DNA from: Dioscorea cayenensis subsp. rotundata
Lineage: Eukaryota > Streptophyta > Magnoliopsida > Dioscoreales > Dioscoreaceae
Assembly (NCBI RefSeq): GCF_009730915.1
Contig: NC_052494.1
Span: 558,001 to 622,000, forward strand
Direction: 5' to 3'
Length of the DNA stretch: 64,000 nucleotides
Numbering within the stretch: position 1 is the first letter of the stretch; each line of letters begins with the position of its first letter. The position numbers and the translations under genes were made by a program. This document shows, piece by piece, positions 48,549 to 58,746 of this stretch. The notes beneath the pieces are model-generated. The model saw nothing but the letters and a program-made list of their open reading frames with translations, searched no databases and was not told the DNA's origin.

Positions 48549-50680
48549 AATATACTTTGGATTTCAAAAGTCTTATAGACATTTATTGCATAAATAATTA
48601 AGTGTAATTAATGTTTTTCAATTATTAACATTATAAGTAATATAAATAAAAATTTAAATGATATTAAAAAAATTAAAATTATTTCTTGAAATGCTCTCGG
48701 AGTAGATTCTACATCTACTTTAATAGTATGTATAGATAATAATATAATAAAAATTTTCATGCAAATTTTTTTTTCACGAAAACAACCAGCATTATCCAAC
48801 CCGTGTACTTTTCCAAGATGAAGGGTTTAGGCTAGGAGTCCTCGATCCACAACTGATGATCTATTATTGTTATTATTGTTTTAAAAAAATCTTGAATTCA
48901 ATATATCATTTTCGTTTTTTCACAATAACACTAAATACTGTTAGGTTACAAGTTTTTTAATATTTTTATTTTAATTTAATAATATAATCTTTTTATTTTT
49001 CATTTTTTTTCTTTTTATACTTATTTTTTTATTTCATAATTTGTTTCTTAATATTGTACTATAATACTAAAATACCAACATTGACGATGAAAGATCTCGT
49101 CTTCAGGAGTTAAGCACAAGCTTATTTAGGGGTGGCAATACTTAGGGCGTGTTTGGTTGGCTTCATTTAAGGCTGAAGTGACCGAAATCATGACTTCAGC
49201 TTGACTTCCATTTGTTTGTTTCATCAGTAGTGGTCCGGGAAGTGATGATGTGACACCTCCAATACACCCCCACTTCCCCTTCGACTTCCCGAGAAAAACT
49301 CCAAGTCGTACTTGGTGGTTTTTGTACTTGCTGGTCGATGTCTCCACTTCCGACTGCGAACCCACGTGACCTCGCTATTATCACCTCCTCGGGTTTCGTT
49401 AGGGGTTTTTCCCATTGTCTTCTCGCCTTCTTGCCTAGAGCCCCTTCACTCGCCGCCTCTTGTATTCCTTCTCGCCTCTCCGAGGAGGTCACCGCTTTCT
49501 TCATCCGCTTTGTTCTCTTCTCTTTGCATGTTAGGAAGACAGAGATCCCTCTTCACCGTGTCTTCACCGTTGTTAAAATATTTTTTTTTCTGATTGTTTT
49601 TTGCTATTAGGGTTTTCATCACGCATGTTTCTCGAATCGATTTCTTCTAATCCATGTGTAGTATGTCTAGTTTTCATGTTGATGTCTTTTTTTTTAATTT
49701 ATTTGTATATGTATACATATACTATTGTGGATTGTGGCTTTTCTCTGCAATTGTTTTTGTTTCACCACCTTGGTTTAATTTTTTATTTTTTTTTACCGCA
49801 AAATTTTTGGGAAATAAACGAATTTACAGTCAATTATGAGTTGTTTTTTTTTTTATGTTATAGATCTTGTATGAGTGAAATGATCTAACCGTGTACCTTT
49901 TTGGTTTTTTTGTTTTGTTATATATTTGCTATACACGAAAATGATTTACTCGTTAATGTATTGGTTTTGGTTTTCTTTTATTTTTTATTTTTCGTTATAC
50001 ATCTGCAAATGATCTAACCACTTATGTTGTCGCTGTTTTTCTTTCTTTCTACTTGTTTTGTTACAAATCGGTGATACATGAAGCCAGTCATAGTTGTTCA
50101 TTTGTTGGTTTTTGTTGTTTTCTTATAGATCTGATTATGTTTTTCCTTTCTTTCTTCCTTTTTTTTTTTGGTTCCAACTCTGTGATACATGGAGGCATTC
50201 ATAGTTATTTATTTGTTGGTTTTGTTGTTTTGTTACGGATCTCGCAAAATGATCTAACCACTTTTTTGTTTTGGTTTTTTTCGCTTTTCTTTTCTGTTAC
50301 AAACTCGTGATACATGAAGACTTGGCTTCTGTTATTTATTTGTTGGTTTTTGTTGTTTTGTTTTTGTTTTGGTTATAATCCTTTATTGCTTATAATCCTT
50401 TTTTACCTGTTTCTTTTCCATTTCTATTAAATTGATGCAATATGCTTTTCCCATTTGTTTATTTGTTGTTTTAGTTGGTTTATCTGCTGTCACACTAGAT
50501 GCAAATGATTTCCATACCATTTTTCTTATATAAATTTTGAAGTAGTATTTGCACACTGTTTATGTATGCCACTTTTAATCTTATCGACCATTATCAGTGT
50601 TTAATAACTTCTGCTTTCATGATTCTTGGTTATTGTGCTAGTGTGTTTCCTGTAAATTGTTATATTACTCCCAACGTCTA

Positions 50681-51260
50681 TGCATGCTTGTTCCTTTTTT
50701 TTTATTAGTATTACTTTCCAGGTGTGTGAACAATCTTTACAGTCAATTGTGAAATGTTTTTTGATGTTTTGATAATGTTGTCATTGTGCTCTTGTCTTTA
50801 ATATCTACATTTGCATGGTGTTTCACATTTATTAACTGCTGTTTGGATTCCATTTATCATGTTAATGTAATATATATGCATGCTTGTTCTTTTGTTTTGT
50901 ATTAATAGTACTGTCCAGGTGTGTGAACAATCTCCAACTGCAAGTGTGAAATGGTTTTTGATGTTTTTGATAATGTTGTCATTGTGTTGTTGTCTTTAAT
51001 AACTACATTTGCATGGTCTTTCCCATTTGATAACTGCTGTTTGGATTCCATTTATCATGTGTATTTAATATATATGCATGCTTGTTCCTTTTTATTAATG
51101 TTGCTTCCCAGGTCTGATGACAATATCCAGCTTCAATTGTGAATAGTTTGTTTCCATTTTGATAATGTTTTCATGCTGTTGTTATGTTTAATAACTGTAT
51201 TTGCATGTTGTTTCTCACTATCCACTGGTTTTGCATATCTTTTATCGTACTCCTATACAG
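50681..51260. repeat. Three diverged tandem repeats of about 197 bp
   Basis: TGCATGCTTGTTC recurs at 50681, 50877 and 51075. Each is followed by a short spacer, CCAGGT.TG..ACAAT, TTGTGAA-type sequence, TTTGATAATGTT.TCAT and AATA.CT..ATTTGCATG. They lie in the leader or intron before the transposase frame. A second, looser set (GTGATACATGAAG or GTGATACATGGAG, then TTATTTGTTGGTTTTTGTTG) lies at 50060-50370. Confidence 0.75.
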
Positions 51261-51450
51261 AACATTAACTTGTTTCATACCATGTTTGATGTACGCAGGA
51301 TTTGTGTGTGTATGTTATTTTATTTTTTTTTTGCACATGGCTCTCTAATTCTGGTACTTACTTTCATATTCATAGTTTACTGTGGCTTCATTTAATATCT
51401 AGTGGATCACATAAGAAACCTGGGTCATAATTTTCTCATAAAATGTGTAG

Positions 51451-52793
51451 ATGGATAGTTGGGCAATAGATGAGCGTGCGAGGCCCCTCGCCGCAGCTTT
51501 TGCAACAGTTGTTGTCATCGTTGCCGTTTTAGTTGAAGAGTTGCACTTACCTAGGACATCAAGGTGTCCCATTCCTTCATTGTTCAGGGACCTAACTAGA
51601 AAGAGGCATATGAACCGTACATTACGGGGTGGGCGAGACTATTGTGTTAGTTACCTTAGGATGGACGTAGGCCCTTTCATGCACTTGGCTTCTGTTATGC
51701 GTGATACCCACCTCCTTGTCGATACGAGACATGTCTCAGTTGAGTAACAACTTGCGATATTCTTACACATTGTCGGTCACAACACCAAGAATAGGACCAT
51801 GCGATAGAGTTTCTTCGCTCCGTGAAACAATTAGCGTGTACTTTAATAATGTCCCACGCTAGCAGCAGCGATTGCTGCGATGATTATGTTCAACCCCCTA
51901 ATGGCACTTGCCACCCTGAGATTGAAACCAACCCTAATTGGTATCCCTTTTTCAAGGTAATTTAAGATACTTAACATACACAAATTTTATTAGTGAATTA
52001 TTCATAATTTTAAGGTTTCAGATTAAATTTCTTTATCCTGTGTAGGATTGTATTGGTCTTTTGGATGGCACACACATAGATGCCTCTGTCCCAATTCATG
52101 AGTTATCCCATTTTAGGGGCCGGAAAGGCCCAACCCAAAATGTACTTGCCGTTGTGAATCCTGATCTTAGATTCACATATGTGCTAGCCGGATGGGAAGG
52201 ATCCGCGAACGATTTCACTGTCCTTAGGGATGCACTATCGCGACCACAACCCGAGGGTTTGAAATTAATAGAAGGTTGTGAACATTAACTTGTTTGTTTT
52301 GACAAAGTTAAATGCGCTATGTTTAATGTTAGTGTTTCTTGTAGGGAAGTACTACTTGGTAGATGCGGGATACACAACTATGAATGGTTTTATAGCCCCA
52401 TATCGAGGGGTTAGATACCATCTCAAAGAACACAATGGACGGGTGCCAGTAAATCACAAGGAATTATTCAATCTTAGGTACTCTATGTTAAGGTCGAGAG
52501 TTGAGCGAGCATTTGCTATTCTCAAGAATCGATTCAAAATCCTTACATCTCATCCATTTTTCCCGTACAAGACCCAAGTCCTCTTAGTCATTGCATGTTG
52601 CATCATCCACAACTATATCGCGGGAATCGATCCAAATGACCAGATTTTACATGATAGAAACATGCAAGAAGAGCATCTTGTTCTATCGCAATCTCGCTCA
52701 CAACGAGAGCAACGCGAGGAAAACAGGCAATGGGTGGAACTTAGGGATAACATTGCCATTGAGACGTGGCGTCAATATAGTTCTCGCATTTGA
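51451..52793 (+). pseudogene. Harbinger DDE transposase, broken in its N-terminal exon
   Basis: A DDE_Tnp_4-type nuclease. The exon from 51451 reads MDSWAIDERARPL and VSYLRMDVGPFMHLASVMRD, up to RHVSVE, where TAA (51745) replaces the expected Glu codon. The next residues QLAIFLHIVGHNTKNRTM match the family, then a TAG and a frameshift follow before WYPFFK at the donor (about 51957). Exon 52046-52274 (DCIGLLDGTHIDASV, FTYVLAGWEGSANDF) and exon 52345-52793 (KYYLVDAGYTTMNGF, RYHL, LFNLRYSMLRSRVERAFAIL) are intact and join in frame (EG at the splice). The catalytic triad is visible: D in DGTH, D in VDAGY, E in VERAF. The protein as assembled would not be made in full. Confidence 0.88.
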
Positions 52794-52983
52794 ACCGTGT
52801 TGTCGCCTTCAATTTCAGATTTTTCTCTTTGAACTTTGACCGTCCCCGCGCATCGCTTTCCTTTTGCACCCTCAACTTTTTTCCATTGTTTTTACTATCT
52901 CGCTCGATATGTGTATGTGTTTCTTTTTCAAAAAAATAATTAATCTAGCAGATTTCATGGTTTTTTTATGTATGGCTTAGAGT

Positions 52984-53946
52984 TTGAAGAAACATGGAAG
53001 GCCCTCAATTGCCCGCCTCGATGCCCCAAGTGCAAAGGCTGCAAAAGGCAAGCGTGGAACACCCAACAAGAGGTGGAAGAATGAATTTGACAATTTCTTG
53101 ATTCCATTGTTGGTTGACCAAGCCAACAAAGGACTCAAGTGTGACAAATCCTTCAAACGAGTTGCCTTTTACAGATGCAAACTAGTGTCAGAACGCAAAA
53201 ATTTTCCACCGATTTCACTCCCGAAAATGTGGAAAAATCATTATAGGACATTGAAAGCACGTTATATTGAAATTAAGAAAGTCGAGAGTTAAGCGGGCAG
53301 AGTTGGGATGATCGAGAACAAAATGATCACGCTTGGACCCAATTGTCGCGACACACATACACTGAGGTTATGATCATTTGTTGTTTTTTGATGTTGTTTG
53401 AGTTTTCCTAGCATATAAGTTATCATGTGTGTGCACTTCTTGTCAATTGCAGGCCCACCCCTCATCGCGAAACCCTTTTATCAACAAAACCAATCGAAAA
53501 ATTATGAAGGTTTGAAAAATTATCCGTGGGGATGACAATGCAACAGGGCATACGCGACATCACTGTATTCAGATTTTGGAGATAAATATGGATCCGAGGA
53601 TAATGAAATTGAGAATACTGAATCACCAAATGAACATGCAAACAGTGAAGGGGATGGGGATGGTAACTCTGCCCCTCGTGTGCCTCCCAGCCCTAGCCCT
53701 GCCACCTCTTCTACATTTCGAGCACAGAGGGGCAGAGGACCAAAAAACAATTCCATGATGGCCGAACTTGTTAACGTTGTTGGAGAAATGGCTGCTGCTA
53801 TTAGGTGTCATTTCCACTGGACTGAGACTTTGTATGCTAAGGTGATGGAGGTTGAGGGCTTTAGTGACCAAATCCTAGAGGAGGTGTTCGATCATTTGCG
53901 TGGAGCGGAAAATGATGCCCGTGAGGTTCATGGTGAAGAGAATTGA
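52984..53946 (+). pseudogene. Harbinger ORF2, Myb/SANT-like DNA-binding protein, frameshifted
   Basis: In this class a Myb/SANT-like protein helps the transposase enter the nucleus and bind its ends. The N-terminal exon (to 53292) encodes NKRWKNEFDNFLIPLLVDQA, GLKCDKSFKRVAF and WKNHYRTLKARYIEIKK, the Trp-rich SANT-like fold. The frame then slips by one base (about 53290) before SWDDRE..., is spliced near 53370 to an acceptor at about 53452, slips again, and continues in the frame 53560-53946 (acidic stretch, then MMAELVNVVGEMAAAIRCHF and ILEEVFDHL). There is no clear ATG at the start: a splice from upstream is likely (acceptor ..CTTAG before AGTTTG). Confidence 0.75.
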
Positions 53947-53949
53947 TAT

Positions 53950-56300
53950 GCGATGTGTTTGGGTTGAGAAGTTTCTCAATCGGAATGAGTGACGAATTGG
54001 AAGTTAGAAACTGGGTTGGAAGGGGAATTGTATGCTTTATGCGTTATCTGCCTCCATAACTACATTTTATTTCCTGCACTATGAACTACTTGCATTGCAT
54101 GCATGCTGGTGAAAAACTATGTGTGGCCACTTTTGTTGCCTTTGCTGCATGTTTTGAGTTTGGGCCTAGTTTACCTTGAATGTTTCTCGTATTTTGTTGT
54201 GTCGTTGTTATGGACTATGACTCTGCACTTATATTGCATGTTCATGTTTATGATCAGGTTTAATTAGGTACTGTTGATGTTTATGAGCATGTTTAATTGA
54301 GTACTCGCTCTTCCTACGGACGTGGGTATGGTTTTTCGATATTATGCTCGGACTTTTTTATTAGATATCATGGCTTATGTTGATGTTATATATTAGTTAT
54401 TGTATCGACTCGATTTTCATGTGTTGTCGCTTTTCAAGCTTATATGTACATCGCCTCGTGAACATCTTTATTTGCCATAATATTCTCGTTGTTTGTACTA
54501 TATAGATGACCCTATTTGTTACTTGAGATAATCTGCAAGATCCGTGCTCATGTTGTGTGTGTTATTATTTGCGGTGTTTTTGTTATTATGGCGATGATGA
54601 CTGCAATGTCTATCTCGCCGGACCGAGGCAAAGGTTCCCTCATCGGCTATGGTTGTTGTTGTGTGTGAACACAGCTAAGGGCACTCGTTAAGCCTCTCGG
54701 ATGCTTTGCATGGGCAATCCATTGCAGCCATAAGCATGCAGCTGTGGTAAGATGGTTAGGAGGATGATTATTGATTGCCCGCAACCAAGGGTGAGTACTG
54801 GCGGGCAGAGGGCATGCAATGCCTCCACTCGCACCTCTACTCATTCCCGCTAGGAGCAAGCAATGAATCGATCCAAATTGAGTTGTGTTTGGTTTTGTTG
54901 TTTTCCCCTTATTCTGGATTCTTTTTGGTATTTTGTGGGTGATGTTAGTGTTCACACATAAATGATGCAACCTTGAATGCCAATGAAGTGCCTTATGCAG
55001 CTATTTGCCACCTGAGCCATGCTATGAAGCCCCGATTGCCATTGCCGCTTTTGGTGAGTCACTTTAGTGGATCAATGTCGCTGACGCAACTTGTACGCCA
55101 ATTACTAATTTTTGCGCTTTCAATCGGGACGAGTTCATAATTTGTCGGAGATACAAAGTTGAATACATGCCAAAGAATGCGTTGTTCTAGTTCGTGTTAC
55201 TAATTTTTTTGTATTGTTTGTGCAAATGGCCACACTTGGGTTGTACTTATACTCGAAAATAATGTAATAATGTAAGAACATTGCCTATCTTTGTATTATG
55301 GAATAGTTCAATCATAATTCAATGAAGGGATTTGTTCATTTCACCAATTGTAGTAGTGGTGTCACTTTATTTACATTTGGGTACAGTTATGAATGTGCAG
55401 TGTAAACCAGTTGTATTTTAATTGTGATGATGTCGTCCTCCTAATGACCCCTTGTATTGCATAGTTTTAATTGTATATATTATTCCAAAGTATTTTGTTG
55501 TTGAAGTTTGAAATGTGAACATATAACTATCAATGCATTATGGTTATCTCAATAGATCACCTTCAAAGGATATGGTTAATATTTCTGTTAGTATGCCAAT
55601 AAATTAACAAATCAACGCTAACTTATCCATTTTGCAACGATAATTAAAATTGAAAGTGCTAATACGTACAAATAAAGTTATCAAGATTAATAAATAATTT
55701 CATAAAACCAAAAATTTTACAATTGTGTCCGGCAAAATTTAAGTTTTGAAATTCATATTTAATTACAAACCCAACAAAACAAAAAAATTAAAAAAATAAA
55801 AAAATTATAAATAATTACAAAAAAATAAGTTTAAGATGTAAATGTACAACAAAAATTTAAATAGAAAACCAATCGACAAAACAAAATTTAAAAATAAATA
55901 AATAAATAAATACAATTATAAATTAAGTTTAAAAATTTAAATTTAAATAACAAAAACAAATCAACAAACAAACCCAAAAATAAAAAAATAAAAAAATAAA
56001 AAAATTAAAAAAATTAAAAAAATATAACACATTCTTCCCACATACATGAAGGGGTAAGCTCACCATATCTTGAAGTGGTGATTGGATCTCCACTACTGCA
56101 AACCAAACACCATGAACTCCCGAGTGACCCGGGCTTTTGGACTTTCACTCCTTTGTCCAAACACTGTAACCCGATCACTGTTGTCACACTTCCCACTGCA
56201 ACCAAACACACTGAACTAGGGACTTCACCTGAACTCTTTACTTCCACTGAAGTGCCACTTCTGGACTTCAGACACTTCGGTGGAACACTCTCGAACCAAA
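53950..56300. other. Noncoding 3' region of the Harbinger element
   Basis: No gene seen. It includes a low-complexity A-rich stretch (55740-56030, AAATAAAT-type repeats). From 56040 to 56300 lie several ACTTC/GAAGT words close to the right inverted repeat. Confidence 0.6.
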
Positions 56301-57144
56301 CACGCCCTTAGTCCGGGTCCGCTGGCCCGGTTCTGTCATGCCCAAAAAGGGTTTGGACAAAAGTTGTATTAATCCGGGCCGGGTTTGGACAATGTTTGAT
56401 TGTCCGGATTTAAATTCGGGACAAATAAATTCTGATAACTGGGTTTTTATACCTCTAAAATTTTAAAAGCCCAAAATCATAAGCCCAATTGTTTTAAGCC
56501 CAATCTTCCAAAAACTTCAAACTTATATGGTTTTTAAATCCGGGGACAAATTAAATGTAGTTATAGGATTCGGACATCGGACAACCCGATTTTTAAAAAA
56601 ACCGGGTTTGAACAAGTTATGTTTGTCCGGATTTAAAACCGGACATGATCTGGACACAAATTTATTTATTTATAATAGTAATTATCCAGGGATTTTTGCC
56701 ACCCCTAAGCTCATTGTCATAGGCACAAAAATGGTGAGCTCATCAGCATTGAGTCGAGCTCAAAAACAGATAAAAAAAAACTCTCTTATTTATATCCACG
56801 CACAATTATGTTGTCTGATACAAACATGGCGAGATAATTTTGTAATTTTAATTTAATTAAAAAGTACAAGACTGAACTCTTCTGGTTTAAAAATGGAAAA
56901 CAAAAGTAGGAATACTAATATGTAAATTTTAAAATAAAAGAACTCAAAAAAATAAAAATAATTTCTGTAAAATATAATTTCAAAAAGTTAGTTAATTTAA
57001 ATATTTGATATAATTATTAAATAATAAGACCAACCATGTAATACTCGTTTATTTTCCTCAATTAATATTCAATTGTTCGCACGTGCCGTTGACCGCAAGT
57101 CACTAAAGAAGCTTCGAAACTGGGCCTCTCAAGCCGCCGTTGTT

Positions 57145-57152
57145 TATAAATA
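57145..57152 (+). promoter_or_regulatory. TATA box of the ADA1-like gene
   Basis: TATAAATA, with TGGGCC-type sites on both sides (57121-57126 and GGGCCCA at about 57168), typical of plant housekeeping promoters. A noncoding first exon would run to 57297. Confidence 0.6.
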
Positions 57153-57681
57153 GAAGAAGCCCAACAAGGGCCCAAAGTCGAAAAAAAAGAGGGAAAAAAA
57201 GGAAAAAAAAGAAACCAACCCCCCAAAATTTTCCGCCCCGATTTCACGATCGAAATCATCCAAACTGCTGGAATTTCATCGCTGAAGGTTAGTTTCCCCT
57301 CCAATTTCCACTGTTCTAGTTCCAATTCGTTTGATTATTAGCTTAGTATTGATCTTCTTGTAGTTTTCCCATTTCGAAATTAGGGTTTCATGTCAAAATC
57401 CGATGATCGCATCCATATCTAGTGATTTATTTGATTTTGCTGTGATTTTAGATGGTTTTCTTTCTTATATTTGTATTGATTATCAATTGAGTGAATTTTT
57501 TGCTTGAATTTAAGAGTTTGTGGTGTTTGCTTTGATATAAATTCTTTGTTGGTGAAGAAATGATGCATTTTTGGTGTGAATTTCTTGTACTTGTTTTTCA
57601 TTTGATTTAATTCGGCAGGAAAGGCTGCACCTTTTTGTGATCGGTGGCATTTCGAGGTGTTCTTGAAGCTCACTAGTGGAA

Positions 57682-58746
57682 ATGCCGGCCTACCGGAGGT
57701 TGTCCCGGGTAGACACAGTTGAGCTCAAGTCACAGATTTTCAAGAAACTTGGAGCTCAGAAAGCTGAGAAGTACTTTTATAGCCTTGAAAGATTGCTCAC
57801 TCGCAAACTTAGCAAGTTAGAGTTTGAAAAACTTGTGTTAAGTACTATAGGGAAGGAGAATGTTGGCCTTCATAACTTGTTAATTCGATCAATACTGCAC
57901 AATGCCTCTCTTCGTGATGCTCTGCCAAGCAAAGAGACTGCTTCAGGGCACTCGAGAACCAGTAGAACACTTAATGGGCAGGTTGTAGACCCAATTTTGA
58001 TGTCCCCTCGAAGGGGGCGATCCACAGGCAGTCGTGATCGTAGGTCTAGCAACCGCCCGAGTCCACTTGGACCTTATGGAAAGGCTCTCCCTGGAAATTT
58101 ACAGGAGGTTTCTAATTCTTGTGATCCACAGAGGTCTAGAGAGCAGCAAAGTGCTGTTGAGGTTGTATCTATTGGTAGCAAAGCACTGCTGGAAGTTGCA
58201 TCTGTGGAAGATGGGGAAGAGGTAGAGCAAGTGAGAGGCAGTCCATGTGTTCAAAGTAGGAGCCCGGTGAGGGCTCCTCTTGGCATTACATTGAGTGCGG
58301 GTTCTTGTTCGCGGAAACCTCTTAGGATTGGGAGCACAGCAAGCTCTAATTTTTCAATGCCTTCTGTTCCTGAGAATTGCCATAGCGCTTCAGAACTGCC
58401 TGATTTGATATCTCTCAAAACGCGGATGGAACATCAGTTGGAAGCTCAGGGCCTTGGTTTGTCTGTGGAATGTGTGAATTTGTTGAATAGTAGCTTGGAT
58501 TTATACCTGAAGGGGCTAATTAAGCCATGTATAGACCTAGCCAGAGCAAGGTGCAGCAGTGAGAGTATTCATCGACAGAATTCTCATAGGCTTGGTGTGC
58601 GGCAAGAGCAGTTTCAGAGACCAAATCAATTTTATTCAGTGTCATTGCATGATTTCCGAGTGGCGATGGAACTCAATCCTGGAGTACTCGGAGTTGATTG
58701 GCCTGAAAAACTTGAGAAGATATGCCTTTATTCCTCTGACGATTGA
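57682..58746 (+). CDS. SAGA complex subunit, ADA1/TADA1-like
   Basis: 354 residues in a single coding exon; the SAGA-Tad1 family (Arabidopsis ADA1-like, yeast Hfi1). It is a structural subunit of the SAGA histone-acetyltransferase co-activator in the nucleus. The N-terminal region (VDTVELKSQIFKKLGAQKAE, KYFYSL.RLL..KLSK.EFEKLVLSTIG, NLLIRSILHNA, 10-75) is the conserved family block. A basic Ser/Arg-rich linker (about 85-215) follows, then the histone-fold-like segment (LPDLISLKTRMEHQLEAQGL ... YLKGLIKPCIDLARAR) and the ending VSLHDFRVAMELNPGVLG.DWPEKLEKI. The ATG at 57682 is the first in frame after a 5' leader intron (donor 57298, acceptor ending 57618). An intron-containing leader with an intronless CDS fits plant members. 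Confidence 0.9.
   Translation: MPAYRRLSRVDTVELKSQIFKKLGAQKAEKYFYSLERLLTRKLSKLEFEKLVLSTIGKENVGLHNLLIRSILHNASLRDALPSKETASGHSRTSRTLNGQVVDPILMSPRRGRSTGSRDRRSSNRPSPLGPYGKALPGNLQEVSNSCDPQRSREQQSAVEVVSIGSKALLEVASVEDGEEVEQVRGSPCVQSRSPVRAPLGITLSAGSCSRKPLRIGSTASSNFSMPSVPENCHSASELPDLISLKTRMEHQLEAQGLGLSVECVNLLNSSLDLYLKGLIKPCIDLARARCSSESIHRQNSHRLGVRQEQFQRPNQFYSVSLHDFRVAMELNPGVLGVDWPEKLEKICLYSSDD

Larger units (their letters stand above)
45654..49140. repeat. Large duplication, copy B
   Basis: The partner of 41274-44653. It includes formamidase exon 2 (45942-45705, with the same TAG in place of Trp), the first-exon copy at 46926-46702 with the same start-codon deletion, and the second first-exon copy starting at 47966. 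Shared defects show the gene was already broken before the copies diverged. Exons 3 and 4 are not present in copy B because the contig begins at the gap. Confidence 0.95.
49145..56307 (+). mobile_element. PIF/Harbinger DNA transposon, 7163 bp
   Basis: Perfect 14-bp terminal inverted repeats GGGCGTGTTTGGTT...AACCAAACACGCCC and a TTA target duplication (49142-49144 and 56308-56310), both diagnostic of PIF/Harbinger. It encodes the two proteins of the class in the same orientation: a DDE transposase (51.45-52.79 kb) and a Myb/SANT-like DNA-binding protein (52.98-53.95 kb). Subterminal GAAGTC/GACTTC-type words repeat at both ends. Both genes carry breaks, so the copy is probably non-autonomous now. 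The empty site at 44641-44653 confirms the ends. Confidence 0.93.
49127..56707. mobile_element. hAT-like MITE, interrupted by the Harbinger element
   Basis: Terminal inverted repeats TAGGGGTGGCAA (left) and TTGCCACCCCTA (right, ending at 56707). Flanking 8-bp target duplication: AGCTTATT at 49119-49126 and AGCTCATT at 56708-56715; the uninterrupted copy at 44623-44630 reads AGCTCATT exactly. Without the insertion it is about 415 bp: 49127-49144 plus 56311-56707. The right part is rich in CCGGG/CCGG..T words. Confidence 0.85.

Noticed and set aside
49312..49610. Overlapping plus-strand frames near the left Harbinger end
   Set aside because: They lie in the terminal noncoding region, overlap each other in two phases and show no domain.
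57676..57681. GTG start two codons before the ATG of the ADA1-like gene
   Set aside because: Plant nuclear genes start at ATG; the ATG at 57682 is the first in the spliced leader frame.
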